Below, piece by piece: positions 43,500 through 51,767 of a stretch of 64,000 nucleotides of DNA. Numbering within the stretch: the stretch's first letter is position 1; the number at the start of each line of letters is the position of its first letter. The notes under the pieces are model-generated. The model was not told the origin of the DNA, did no database searches, and saw only the letters and a list, made by a program, of their open reading frames with translations. Both the position numbers and the translations under genes were made by a program. The DNA is from Oscillospiraceae bacterium (GTDB taxonomy: Bacteria; Bacillota; Clostridia; Oscillospirales; CAG-272): the NCBI GenBank assembly GCA_015063795.1, contig SVTL01000009.1, positions 25,160 through 89,159 on the forward strand, given 5' to 3'.

Positions 43500-46010
43500 T
43501 TATAAGGTATGCGGATTGACATCGATGGAAAGGGAAATGTTGGCCTTTTTCGACAGCGGCTCGCCGCCCTTGATCTGAGCGAGGAGCGCGCGCATACGGG
43601 CGTTGAAGCGGCACTTGAGCACCAGCCGCATCCGATAGCTGCCCTTCAACTTGTACAGCGGCGCCTCAAACGGACCGAACAGCTGCAGCTTCACATCGGC
43701 AAACTCGGTCTTGACCTTTTCCACCAGCCGCGCGGAGAGGGCAACGGAGGCCTGAAGAAGCGCGGTTTCGTCGGAGGAGGCGATCTCAAGCAGGACAATG
43801 TCGCAGAAGGGGGGGAAGAGGTAGTTTTTGCGGAGCTTGATCTCGTCGGCATAGAAGGCGGGGAAGTCCTGCGCCTGTGCCAGCGCCAGCGTGGTGTGCT
43901 CGGGGCAGTAGGTCTGGATCAGCGAAAGCCCCTTTTTGTCAGCGCGTCCCGCGCGCCCGGTCACCTGCGTGAGAAGCGAGAAGGTGTGCTCGTTGGCGCG
44001 GAAGTCGGAAACGTAAAGCGAGGAGTCGGCCAGAAGAACTCCCACCAGCGTGACGTTGGGGAAATCGTGCCCCTTCACCACCATCTGCGTGCCCAGCAGG
44101 ATCTGCGCTTTGCCGTTGCGGAAGGCGGTCAGCTTTTCCTCGTAGGCGTGCTTGCTTCCCACCGTGTCGGCATCCAGCCGCATGACCGTTGCCTCGGGGA
44201 AGAGGGCTTTCAGCTCCTCCTCCGCCTTTTGCGTGCCGAAGCCGAGGAAGTTTAAAGGACCCTTGCCGCAGCTTGGGCATTTGTCGGGGACCAGCTCGCG
44301 GTGACCGCAGTAGTGGCAGGAGAGATATCCGCTTTTCACGCGGGCTTCCGCGTCGGCGCGGCCTGTGGAATGGAAGGTCATGGACACCGAGCAATGGGGA
44401 CAGACCAGCGTTTGACCGCAGAAGGGGCAGGAGACGAAGTTGTGGTAGCCGCGGCGGTTGACGAAGAGGATGGCCTGCTCGCCCTTCTTTAACGTTTCGG
44501 CGATGGCCGCCTGCAGCTCACTGCCGATGGCGCGTCCGCTTCCTCGTTCGCTGTCGGTACGCAGGTCGGCGAAGCGTGTCTGGGGCAGGTCGGAGCCGTT
44601 GAAGCGGCTGTTCAGACGGACCAGCTCATAAGAACCGCTCTTGGCGCGGTAGGCACTTTCCAGAGAGGGCGTGGCCGAGCAGAGGAGCATCAGCGCACGG
44701 TGGGAGGCGGCGCGGAAGCGGGCCACGTCACGGGCGTGGTAGCGGGGGGCGGAGTCGGATTTATAGGTGTGCTCCTGCTCCTCGTCGAGAACGATGAGCC
44801 CGAGGTTGTCGAAGGGGGCGAAGATGGCCGAGCGGGTGCCCACGCAGACGCAGGCATCGCCGTTTTTCATCCGGCGCCAGGCGTCGAAGCGTTCGCCGTC
44901 GGAGAGGGCGGAGTGGTAGAGGGCGATCTTACGCCCGTACCGCTTCTGAAAGATCGAGACGGTCTGGGGAGTGAGGGAGATTTCGGGAACGAGGTAGATG
45001 GCCTGCCGTCCGCTTGCGAGCACGCGGTCGATGAGGGCGGTGACCACGTGTGTCTTGCCGCTTCCCGTCACGCCGAAGAGCAGCGCGCCCTTTCCCTCAC
45101 CGCTTGCGGCAAGGGAGGACAAACGGTCCAGCGCCTGCTGCTGCTCGCCGTTGAGTGTGTCGGTAGAGGCTTTGGCCTGTTGCTCAAAGGCGGCGGCGGG
45201 ATCGCGGTAGAGCGTGTCGGTCCTGCAAACAATCAGCCCTTGTTCGAGGAGAAAGTCGATGGGCGCTTTCCCGATTTTTTCTTCCTTGATCTGGATGTCG
45301 CTCAGCTCTCCCCGCTCGATCAAAAGGCGGAGCAGCTTTTTCCGGCTCTCGCCGCGGAGCGAGTCGATGGCTTTTTGAGCTTCTTCCCTTGAAACCGACA
45401 GCGAATAGCACCGGCTGGTTTTGACGCGCCCGCTGCTTTTGGTCTTTTCGCGGAGCGTGACCAGTCCCTTGTCCTTCAGCGCGGACAGCAACCGTCCGGT
45501 CTTCTCGCCGAATTCGCTTTTCAGCGAAGCAAAGGGGGCGTCGCCCTGACGGCAGAGGCGTGCATAGAGCGCAGCCTGCTCACGGCTCAGGCGGGCGATG
45601 GTCTCCTTGTTTTCCTCCATACGGTCGGTGTCGGCGGAGTAGAGGTATTTCACGTGGGAGTAGGCCGAGAGGGGGATCATGGCGCGGAAGGCCTCGCCGA
45701 AGGTGCAGAAGGTGTGCTCCTTGAGGAAGGTACAGAGGCGGAGCTGCTCGGGCGAGAGGGTGAGGGAGGCGTCGCTGTGCTCGCAAACCGCCTTCAGCTT
45801 GCCAACAGGCAGGTCGGAGGCATCGCCCTGCTCGTCGATGGCATAGACCACCGCGGTTTTTTTGTGGTTGGCCGCGCCGAAGGGGACGGACACGACCGAG
45901 CCTGTGAAAACGCTCTCGTGAAGCGAATCGGGCAGGCGGTAGCTGTACAGCTTATCCAAGCGGTACACGGTGTCCAGCAAAAACACCCTTGCGATCGGTT
46001 CTTTCGACAA
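43500..46010 (-). CDS. priA: Primosomal protein N' (replication-restart helicase PriA)
   Basis: 836 residues from the TTG at 46010, supported by AAAGGAGG seven bases upstream; an ATG ten codons earlier has no ribosome site. The N-terminal 3'-BD (ARVFLLDTVYRLDKLYSYRLP) and winged-helix region come first. Helicase motifs: LLFGVTGSGKTHV (Walker A, near 320), LDEEQEHTYKS (DEEH), LMLLCSATPSLES. The zinc-binding insert has CPFCGQTLVCPHCSVSM and CHYCGHRELVPDKCPSCG, all eight Cys present. GTQMVVKGHDFPNVTLVG lies in the second helicase lobe. It is downstream of yicC-remA-gmk-rpoZ, as is usual for Firmicutes. Confidence 0.97.
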   Translation of the reverse strand: MSKEPIARVFLLDTVYRLDKLYSYRLPDSLHESVFTGSVVSVPFGAANHKKTAVVYAIDEQGDASDLPVGKLKAVCEHSDASLTLSPEQLRLCTFLKEHTFCTFGEAFRAMIPLSAYSHVKYLYSADTDRMEENKETIARLSREQAALYARLCRQGDAPFASLKSEFGEKTGRLLSALKDKGLVTLREKTKSSGRVKTSRCYSLSVSREEAQKAIDSLRGESRKKLLRLLIERGELSDIQIKEEKIGKAPIDFLLEQGLIVCRTDTLYRDPAAAFEQQAKASTDTLNGEQQQALDRLSSLAASGEGKGALLFGVTGSGKTHVVTALIDRVLASGRQAIYLVPEISLTPQTVSIFQKRYGRKIALYHSALSDGERFDAWRRMKNGDACVCVGTRSAIFAPFDNLGLIVLDEEQEHTYKSDSAPRYHARDVARFRAASHRALMLLCSATPSLESAYRAKSGSYELVRLNSRFNGSDLPQTRFADLRTDSERGSGRAIGSELQAAIAETLKKGEQAILFVNRRGYHNFVSCPFCGQTLVCPHCSVSMTFHSTGRADAEARVKSGYLSCHYCGHRELVPDKCPSCGKGPLNFLGFGTQKAEEELKALFPEATVMRLDADTVGSKHAYEEKLTAFRNGKAQILLGTQMVVKGHDFPNVTLVGVLLADSSLYVSDFRANEHTFSLLTQVTGRAGRADKKGLSLIQTYCPEHTTLALAQAQDFPAFYADEIKLRKNYLFPPFCDIVLLEIASSDETALLQASVALSARLVEKVKTEFADVKLQLFGPFEAPLYKLKGSYRMRLVLKCRFNARMRALLAQIKGGEPLSKKANISLSIDVNPHTL

Positions 46011-46087
46011 AACAAACCCTCCTTTCCGCACAAACGGCATTCCTTCGAAGAAGAAAGGGGAGCCGCTTCAGCAGCATCCCCTTGCGG

Positions 46088-46363
46088 TCAGTCCTTGATA
46101 TCGGGCGAAGCCTTGATCATCTTGAAATCGCCGCTCTGGAGACGGCGGATGGCGCTCTTCACCGCTTTTTCATCGCGGTATTCCTTTTTGATCATGGAGG
46201 CAAGGCTCTTGTCGGTCTCCTTGTTGGCCAGCAGCTTTTCGGCGATCTCGCGCTGCTTGACGTACTCATCGGTGACAATGCGCGCGCCCTTGGCGGTGGC
46301 AACAACCAGCTCATAGCGGTTGAATTCGCCCTTGGTCAGCTCTTCAATGGTGGGAAATATCAT
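46088..46363 (-). CDS. rpoZ: RNA polymerase omega subunit
   Basis: A 91-residue small subunit that helps fold and hold beta'. It opens MIFPTIEELTKGEFNRYELVVATAKGARIV, the omega signature, then REIAEKLLANKETDKSLASMIKKEY. The ATG at 46363 has TGAGGA at eight bases. Placement between gmk and priA is standard. Confidence 0.94.
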   Translation of the reverse strand: MIFPTIEELTKGEFNRYELVVATAKGARIVTDEYVKQREIAEKLLANKETDKSLASMIKKEYRDEKAVKSAIRRLQSGDFKMIKASPDIKD

Positions 46364-46465
46364 AACACGATTCCTCAATCTTTCTTTGTTTGTGTATGGC
46401 GAAGCGGGGCTTTGCCCGCTGTTTTTTTAACCGTATCGGTTCTCGCTCGGCAGAGAGCGGTTGTC

Positions 46466-47086
46466 TCAGCCCTTGGCAAAGAAGCGGGCCTTGAAATCGG
46501 GATCGCGCTCCGGGCGGAGCTGCTCGACGGCCACGATCTCTCTCAGCCGTTGCACGGCCTGCTCGCTCTTGCCGGTCTCGTTGACGATGATGTAGTCGTA
46601 CCGATCGCAGAGCGCCACCTCGTCCACCGCGGTCTTGAGCCGCTTGAGGATGGTCTCCTCGTCCTCGGTGCCCCGTCCGCGCAAACGGCCTTCCAGCGTT
46701 GCGTAATCGGGGGGGAGGAGCATCACCGACACCGCGTCGGGCATCAGCTTTTTCACCTGCATCGCGCCGTCGGTCTCGATCTCCAAAATCACGTTCTTGC
46801 CCTCGCGCAGGGCATGGCTCACCTTTTCCTTGGGCGTGCCGTAGTAATTGCCCACATATTGGGTGTATTCCAGCATCTCGCCCTTTTCCACCTTCGAGAG
46901 AAACTGCTCGCGGGTGAAGAAGTAATAGGTCACGCCCTCCTTGTCCTCGGGACGGGGGTGACGGGTGGTGGCGGACACCGAATAGACATACCTCGGATCG
47001 CTCATCAGCTGGCGCAGGACGGTCCCCTTGCCGCTGCCGGCGGGGCCGGAGACGATGAGAAGAAGCCCTTGCTTTTGTTCGCTCAT
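46466..47086 (-). CDS. gmk: Guanylate kinase
   Basis: A 206-residue enzyme making GDP from GMP and ATP. P-loop [18 protein letters not shown] (11-28), [21 protein letters not shown] (37-57) with the conserved Ser and Arg for GMP, and [17 protein letters not shown] (73-89) are diagnostic. AAGGAGG within the remA end serves it, and the start overlaps remA by four bases. Confidence 0.97.
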   Translation of the reverse strand: MSEQKQGLLLIVSGPAGSGKGTVLRQLMSDPRYVYSVSATTRHPRPEDKEGVTYYFFTREQFLSKVEKGEMLEYTQYVGNYYGTPKEKVSHALREGKNVILEIETDGAMQVKKLMPDAVSVMLLPPDYATLEGRLRGRGTEDEETILKRLKTAVDEVALCDRYDYIIVNETGKSEQAVQRLREIVAVEQLRPERDPDFKARFFAKG

Positions 47087-47361
47087 GATTCCTCTTCCTC
47101 CTTCTCCTCGCTGCTGTCGGTCTGGCCGTTGAGACGGTTGGCGACGGTCTCGGGCTGGAGGGCGGACAGGATCACGTGATCGCTGTCGGTGAGGATCACC
47201 GAACGGGTCTTGCGTCCGCAGGTGGCGTCGATGGCTCTGCCTGCGTCCTTGGCATCCTGGATCAGACGCTTCATGGGCGCGGAGTCGGGAGAGGTCAGCG
47301 AGACCACGCGGGAGACCGAAACCATGTTGCCGAAGCCGATGTTGATGAATTTCATGTGCAT
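47083..47361 (-). CDS. remA: RemA/YlzA-type DUF370 extracellular-matrix regulator
   Basis: 92 residues. [38 protein letters not shown] and [15 protein letters not shown] match Bacillus RemA closely. RemA is a DNA-binding activator of matrix and osmoprotection genes that forms ring oligomers. The acidic tail [10 protein letters not shown] is extra. It lies in the usual yicC-remA-gmk order and is the second DUF370 protein of the window. The ATG at 47361 aligns with the family start; a second ATG two codons later is possible. The ribosome site is weak. Confidence 0.93.
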   Translation of the reverse strand: MHMKFINIGFGNMVSVSRVVSLTSPDSAPMKRLIQDAKDAGRAIDATCGRKTRSVILTDSDHVILSALQPETVANRLNGQTDSSEEKEEEES

Positions 47362-47502
47362 CTCGTTTCTTGTTCCGCCGTTCGGACGGCGGGGGGTGCG
47401 GCTGCTTGTGTTGCTCGGCGGCGGATTGGTGCTATGTGCCGATGATTGCCCATGGTGCGGAGCATCGGGCGCTGTTTGTATGGTGTTCGATTTGGCGGGG
47501 CG

Positions 47503-48390
47503 TTATTCGATGTTCTGGATCTGCTCGCGGATCTTTTCCAGCTCGCTCTTCATCTCCACCACCAGATGGGAGAGGGAGGAGTCCAGCGATTTGGAGCCGA
47601 GGGTGTTGATCTCGCGGTTGATCTCCTGCAGCAGGAAGTCCAGCTTACGTCCCTGGGGCTCTCCCGAGGCAAAGATGTCGTCATAGGCGCGGAAGTGGGA
47701 GGACAGACGGACCAGCTCCTCGTCCACGGCGATCTTGTCCACATACACGGCCACCTCGGTCAGGACGCGGGCGGGATCGGGCTGCACACCCGTGTCGGCC
47801 ATCAGCTCGGCAAGACGGGTGCGGAACTTTTCTTCGTAGCTTTTGGCGTTTTCCTCCGCCTTTTCCTTGGCGGCGGCGGCCATCTTCATCAGATTGGCCT
47901 TCTTTTCCATCAGGTCGTTCTTCAGGTTTTCGCCCTCGGCCTCGCGGCGGGCAAGGAAGCTTTCCACGCAGGGCTCCAGCACGGTCAGCACGTCCTGCCA
48001 ATCGCGCTCGGCGTCCTCCTCGGGCTTGGTGATTACAAAAATATCGCGGTTCTGCGCCACAGACATGACGCTGATGTCATCGGGGAGGGCAAAGGAATCG
48101 CGGAGCGTCCGAAGCGCGGCGATGTATCCCTCGGTGTAGGCAGGATCGAGGTCGATGCGAACGCCCTGCTTTTCCACCTGCTCGATGCCCACATACACAT
48201 CCACCTTGCCGCGGACGATGCCGCGCGAACGGATGTAGGCAGCGATCTTCTCTTCCAGAAAGCTGTAAGCCCGCGAGACCTTGACCGAGCAGTCGAGGAA
48301 GCGGGAGTTGACCGATTTGATCTCGGCGGTGATGTTTTTACCGTTGGCCGTTCCGACGCATCGTCCGTAGGCCGTCATACTTCTGGTCAT
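47503..48390 (-). CDS. yicC: YicC-family protein (endoribonuclease-type)
   Basis: 295 residues. MTRSMTAYGR at the start, EIKSVNSRFLD (23-33) and the C-terminal DUF1732 block RKLDFLLQEINREINTLGSKS are family signatures. The E. coli homologue and its Bacillus relative have been linked to RNA turnover. First gene of the yicC-remA-gmk-rpoZ-priA operon, with AAGGATG before the ATG and a promoter at 48433-48461. Confidence 0.95.
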   Translation of the reverse strand: MTRSMTAYGRCVGTANGKNITAEIKSVNSRFLDCSVKVSRAYSFLEEKIAAYIRSRGIVRGKVDVYVGIEQVEKQGVRIDLDPAYTEGYIAALRTLRDSFALPDDISVMSVAQNRDIFVITKPEEDAERDWQDVLTVLEPCVESFLARREAEGENLKNDLMEKKANLMKMAAAAKEKAEENAKSYEEKFRTRLAELMADTGVQPDPARVLTEVAVYVDKIAVDEELVRLSSHFRAYDDIFASGEPQGRKLDFLLQEINREINTLGSKSLDSSLSHLVVEMKSELEKIREQIQNIE

Positions 48391-48432
48391 ATTGTCATCC
48401 TTTTTTTCATTGAGATACGTTTCCTATTGTAT

Positions 48433-48461
48433 AGGATACCACTTTTGGCGGTCCTTGTCAA
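48433..48461 (-). promoter_or_regulatory. Promoter of the yicC-remA-gmk-rpoZ-priA operon
   Basis: Minus strand TTGACA (48456-48461), 17-base spacer, TATCCT (48433-48438), about 43 bases before the yicC ATG. It starts three bases after the stop of the upstream membrane-protein gene. Confidence 0.75.
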
Positions 48462-48464
48462 GAA

Positions 48465-49004
48465 TTATTCAAAATAATCCTTCAGCTTCAGCAGGCGGCG
48501 GAGCTTGAAGAGGTAGAGCGTGATGAGACGGGAGAGGGCGAAGTCGAAGAGGAAGAAGGCCGCGTTGCCCAGCAGCAGGAGGGGGATGTCAAAGGGGGAG
48601 AGGTCGGGCAGCCCCAGCAGGAAGCGGGACACGAGCAGGATCACAAAAAAGCCGATGTTGAACAGGCTGAATTTCAGCACCCACGAGACGAGGGGGCGGA
48701 AGCGCTCGAACATTTCCTTGAAGATGGGGTAGAAGCCGAAGAAGAGGGCGTAGCAGACCGCGGCGAATTTGGAGGGCAGGAGCAGCAGGGCGAGCAGGGA
48801 GGTGACCGCGTAGATCAGCAGAGGGTAAGGGCGCCCCAGCTCGATGACCGCCAGCACCACGGTAAAGGAGGCGAGGGCGGAGAAGGTCAGGTCCAGCGAC
48901 TCAAAAAATGAGCCGACTAAGAGCAGAACGAAGGAAAGGGCCGCAAAGGAGGCGGCCAGCGTCATTTTTTTTGTGTTTTTGCGGATTCTGTTTGGCTTCA
49001 TCAT
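48465..49004 (-). CDS. Predicted multi-spanning membrane protein
   Basis: A 179-residue protein with five or six hydrophobic segments, starting after a basic stretch (KPNRIRKNTKK). Segments fall around 13-33, 40-60, 65-85, 105-125 and 135-160, and the C-terminus is basic (LFKLRRLLKLKDYFE). The layout resembles small ECF-type substrate-binding or DUF2232-like proteins, but no motif fixes this. There is no clear ribosome site; ATG ATG at 49004 and a TTG at 49010 are all possible starts, and this end overlaps the -35 box of the divergent promoter. Confidence 0.7.
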   Translation of the reverse strand: MMKPNRIRKNTKKMTLAASFAALSFVLLLVGSFFESLDLTFSALASFTVVLAVIELGRPYPLLIYAVTSLLALLLLPSKFAAVCYALFFGFYPIFKEMFERFRPLVSWVLKFSLFNIGFFVILLVSRFLLGLPDLSPFDIPLLLLGNAAFFLFDFALSRLITLYLFKLRRLLKLKDYFE

Positions 49005-49032
49005 TGACAAACCGACGCTTTCTGTATAAAAT
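49004..49032 (+). promoter_or_regulatory. Promoter of the CxxC/CxxH protein gene
   Basis: TTGACA (49004-49009), 17-base spacer, TAAAAT (49027-49032). The -35 box overlaps the start codon of the divergent membrane-protein gene. Confidence 0.75.
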
Positions 49033-49074
49033 AAAGGAAAGAGATTGTGAAAAACAAAAAAGGAGAACTGCCCC

Positions 49075-49743
49075 TTGGAAAAGATCTATACCATACCCGT
49101 AAACGAAGCCTTCGACGCCTGCCGCGAGGGGGGCGAAGAGAGAGCCTGCCCCTTCTGCCGGCTGTATAACATGACCGAGCAGAACGAGCTGGATATCATC
49201 CTCGGCGCCGCCATGATGGAGCCCGACATCCGCATCAAGACCAATGAGCAGTTCTTCTGCGAAAGGCACTATGCCCGTATGCTGGGCATGAAGAACCGTC
49301 TGGGGCTGGCGCTGATCACCGAAAGCCACTTGGCCGAGCTGCGAAAGAGCAACTTTTCCGAAAAGAAGCTGGCCTCTCTCGAGGAGAGCTGTTACATCTG
49401 CTCGCGCATCGATTATACCATGGCGCGCATGATCGAAACCGCCGTCTGGCTCTGGCACAACGACGGCACGTTCAAAAAGAAGACCGCCGAGCAGACCATG
49501 TTCTGTATGCCCCATCTGCGCCGCTTCTTGGAGGCGGGCAAGAAAGGGCTGAACCGCCGCGAGTTCGGCGAGTTTTCCGAGCAGGTGCGAGGCACCGCCG
49601 CCCGTTATTACGACGAGCTTGCCGAGGACGTGAGCTGGTTCTGCAAAAAGTTCGACTACCGCTACGAAAAGGAAAGCTGGGGCAATTCCAAGGATTCGGT
49701 CGAACGCGCCCTGAAGCTGCTGAAGGGTGATGTTCAGAAATAG
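49075..49743 (+). CDS. DUF6062-like protein with two CxxC...CxxH modules
   Basis: 222 residues from the TTG at 49075, supported by AAAGGAG at nine bases. CPFC (25-28) with CERH (62-65), and CYIC (106-109) with CMPH (144-147), form two modules of nearly equal spacing (33 and 34 residues between motifs), suggesting an internal duplication and two zinc or iron-sulfur sites. The rest is mostly helical and hydrophilic with no signal peptide, so it should be cytoplasmic. I associate it with DUF6062 of Clostridia from memory; function unknown. Confidence 0.75.
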   Translation: MEKIYTIPVNEAFDACREGGEERACPFCRLYNMTEQNELDIILGAAMMEPDIRIKTNEQFFCERHYARMLGMKNRLGLALITESHLAELRKSNFSEKKLASLEESCYICSRIDYTMARMIETAVWLWHNDGTFKKKTAEQTMFCMPHLRRFLEAGKKGLNRREFGEFSEQVRGTAARYYDELAEDVSWFCKKFDYRYEKESWGNSKDSVERALKLLKGDVQK

Positions 49744-49751
49744 GGAATGAT

Positions 49752-49825
49752 TTTTCGCGGGGGAGAAGCCTTTTGAAAAAGGCTCCTCCCCCGCACCCCC
49801 TCCGCGAAAACTTTCAAAAGGGAGG
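49752..49825. repeat. Family C-like hairpin downstream of the CxxC/CxxH gene
   Basis: GCGGGGGAGAAGCCTTTTGAAAAAGGCTCCTCCCCCGC is a long hairpin followed by CGAAAACTTTCAAAA, the family C right end. It probably terminates the plus-strand transcript. Confidence 0.65.
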
Positions 49826-49869
49826 GGACTGAGCTTGCTTTTGTTTCTTCTTGTCTTTTGCTCCGCAAA

Positions 49870-49968
49870 AGACATATCACGCGCCGATAGGCGCATATCG
49901 CACCGCGAAAGCGGTATATCGCGCCCTCGAAGGGGGCATATCGCATTCGGCGAAGCCGAATATATCGC
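49870..49968. repeat. Family B hairpin array
   Basis: GCGCCGATAGGCGC, ACCGCGAAAGCGGT, GCCCTCGAAGGGGGC and ATTCGGCGAAGCCGAAT are separated by ATATCGC or ATATCAC. It lies between convergent genes. Confidence 0.85.
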
Positions 49969-49990
49969 AAAAGCCGCTTGCGGCTTTTTT
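49969..49990 (-). terminator. Terminator after purB
   Basis: AAGCCGC-TTG-CGGCTT with A and T runs on both sides, starting two bases beyond the purB stop. It can work in both directions. Confidence 0.8.
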
Positions 49991-49991
49991 C

Positions 49992-51425
49992 TTATACCGT
50001 CAGCTCCGCGCCGCCCAGCATTTTGGCGCGGTTGGCCTCGAGCAGGGGGAGGATCTCGCCTCTGACGAAGGCCTCGGTCTGCTCCTCTGCGCGGCCGGTG
50101 TAGTGCGAGGGGATCAGCTGGGAAAGGATCTCCTCCTCAGACAGGCCGAAGGCAGTATCGGCGGCGATGCGGGAGATCATATCGTTCTTGCCGCCCTCCT
50201 CCTTCACGGTCTTGCCCGCGGCGATGGAGTGGAGGCGGATGCGCTCATGCAGCTCCTGACGGTCGCCGCCCTTTTTGACGGCCTCCATCATGATGTTTTC
50301 GCTGGCCATGAAGGGCAGCTCGTTCATCACGCGGCTCTCGACCACCTTGGGATAGACCACCAGTCCGGAGGTGATGTTGATGTAGATGTTGAGGATGGCG
50401 TCGATGGCCAAAAAGGCCTCGGCAACCGAAATGCGCTTGTTGGCGCTGTCGTCCAGCGTCCGCTCGAACCACTGGGTGGAGGATGTGATCATGGGGTTGA
50501 GCGTGTCGCAGAGCACGTAGCGGGCGAGGGCGCAGATGCGTTCGCTTCGCATGGGGTTGCGCTTGTAGGGCATGGCGGACGAGCCCACCTGATTCTTCTC
50601 AAAGGGCTCCTCCATCTCCTTGAACGACTGCAGGATACGCATATCGTTGGCGAATTTATACGCCGACTGCGCCACGCCGGCGATCGCGCAGAGAACGCGG
50701 GAGTCGTGCTTGCGGGAGTAGGTCTGTCCGGAGACGGGCACGCAGCGGTCGAAGCCGAAGTCTTTTATAATCATCTCCTCGGCCTTCTTCACCTTTTCCA
50801 CATCGCCGTCGAAGAGATCGAGGAAGGAGGCCTGCGTGCCGGTGGTTCCCTTTGAGCCGAGGAGGGCGAGGGAGTCGCGGACGTAGGTCAGGTCGGCGAA
50901 GTCGAGGGAGAGCTCATAGAGCCAGAGGGAGGCGCGCTTGCCGACGGTGGTCAGCTGAGCGGGCTGGAGGTGGGTGTAGGCGAGGCAGGGCATCCCCTTG
51001 TATTCGAGGGCGAAGGTCGAAAGATTTTTCATCACCTGCAGGAGCTTGCCGATGACCAGATCCAGCGCATCGCGCAGGACGATGATGTCGGTGTTGTCGT
51101 CCACATAGCAGGAGGTGGCGCCCAGATGGATGATGGGACGGGCCTTGGGGCAGAGATCGCCATAGGCATGGATGTGGGCCATCACGTCATGGCGGAGCTG
51201 CTTTTCGTAAACGGCCACCTTTTCGTAGTCGATGTCGTCGATGTGGGCAGAAAGCTCGTCGATCTGCTCGTCGGTGATGGGCAAACCCAGTGCTTTTTCG
51301 GCCTTGGCCAAAGAGATCCAGAGCTTGCGGAAGGTGGAAAACTTTTTATCCTGAGAAAAGAGGTACTGCATCTCCTCGCTGGCATAGCGGGTGGAGAAGG
51401 GAGATTCGTAGCGGTCGTGTCTCAT
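49992..51425 (-). CDS. purB: Adenylosuccinate lyase
   Basis: A 477-residue fumarase-superfamily enzyme that cleaves SAICAR and adenylosuccinate. LGATSCYVDDNTD (about 100-112), YTHLQPAQLTTVGKR (catalytic His; 149-163) and the signature GSSAMPYKRNPMRSE (about 278-292) with the flexible-loop Ser are present. It opens RYESPFSTRYASEEM, as in the eukaryote-like long PurB branch found in many Clostridia. No other purine genes are near. Repeats lie on both sides. Confidence 0.96.
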   Translation of the reverse strand: MRHDRYESPFSTRYASEEMQYLFSQDKKFSTFRKLWISLAKAEKALGLPITDEQIDELSAHIDDIDYEKVAVYEKQLRHDVMAHIHAYGDLCPKARPIIHLGATSCYVDDNTDIIVLRDALDLVIGKLLQVMKNLSTFALEYKGMPCLAYTHLQPAQLTTVGKRASLWLYELSLDFADLTYVRDSLALLGSKGTTGTQASFLDLFDGDVEKVKKAEEMIIKDFGFDRCVPVSGQTYSRKHDSRVLCAIAGVAQSAYKFANDMRILQSFKEMEEPFEKNQVGSSAMPYKRNPMRSERICALARYVLCDTLNPMITSSTQWFERTLDDSANKRISVAEAFLAIDAILNIYINITSGLVVYPKVVESRVMNELPFMASENIMMEAVKKGGDRQELHERIRLHSIAAGKTVKEEGGKNDMISRIAADTAFGLSEEEILSQLIPSHYTGRAEEQTEAFVRGEILPLLEANRAKMLGGAELTV

Positions 51426-51490
51426 GGTCGATCCTTTCGGTCACGCCTCGTTTGAGAGGGTGTCATTTTTTATGTTTGCGCTGATTTTTT

Positions 51491-51740
51491 AAAGTTTTTG
51501 AAGGTTTTAAGGAAACTTTTTTCAAAAAGTTTCTTTAAGCAGGGTTCGGGGCGGCAGCCCTGACTGTCTTTACCCTTTTACGGCGCATCGCGCCGTTTTT
51601 TGCTTTGAGGTCATCGTCAGACGCTTTTTCTTTGGCTATGTAGGCACAAAGAAAAAGCTTTGCAAAAAGAAAGTGCCGTGACGGGGGACTCTGTCCCCTC
51701 TACCCCTGCAAGCTTTTGAAAAAGCTTGACCAAAACTTTC
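51491..51740. repeat. Family C element (about 250 bp)
   Basis: The left end AAAGTTTTTGAAGG has hairpin AGGAAACTTTTTTCAAAAAGTTTCTT; the right end GCAAGCTTTTGAAAAAGCTTG is followed by CCAAAACTTTC. The core has GGCGCATCGCGCC, CAGACGCTTTTTCTTTGGC and GCACAAAGAAAAAGCTTTGCAAAAAGAAAG. It fills the gap between purB and the aminotransferase gene (342 bp). Confidence 0.8.
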
Positions 51741-51767
51741 AATAGGCGCATCTGCGCCGTTTTTATC

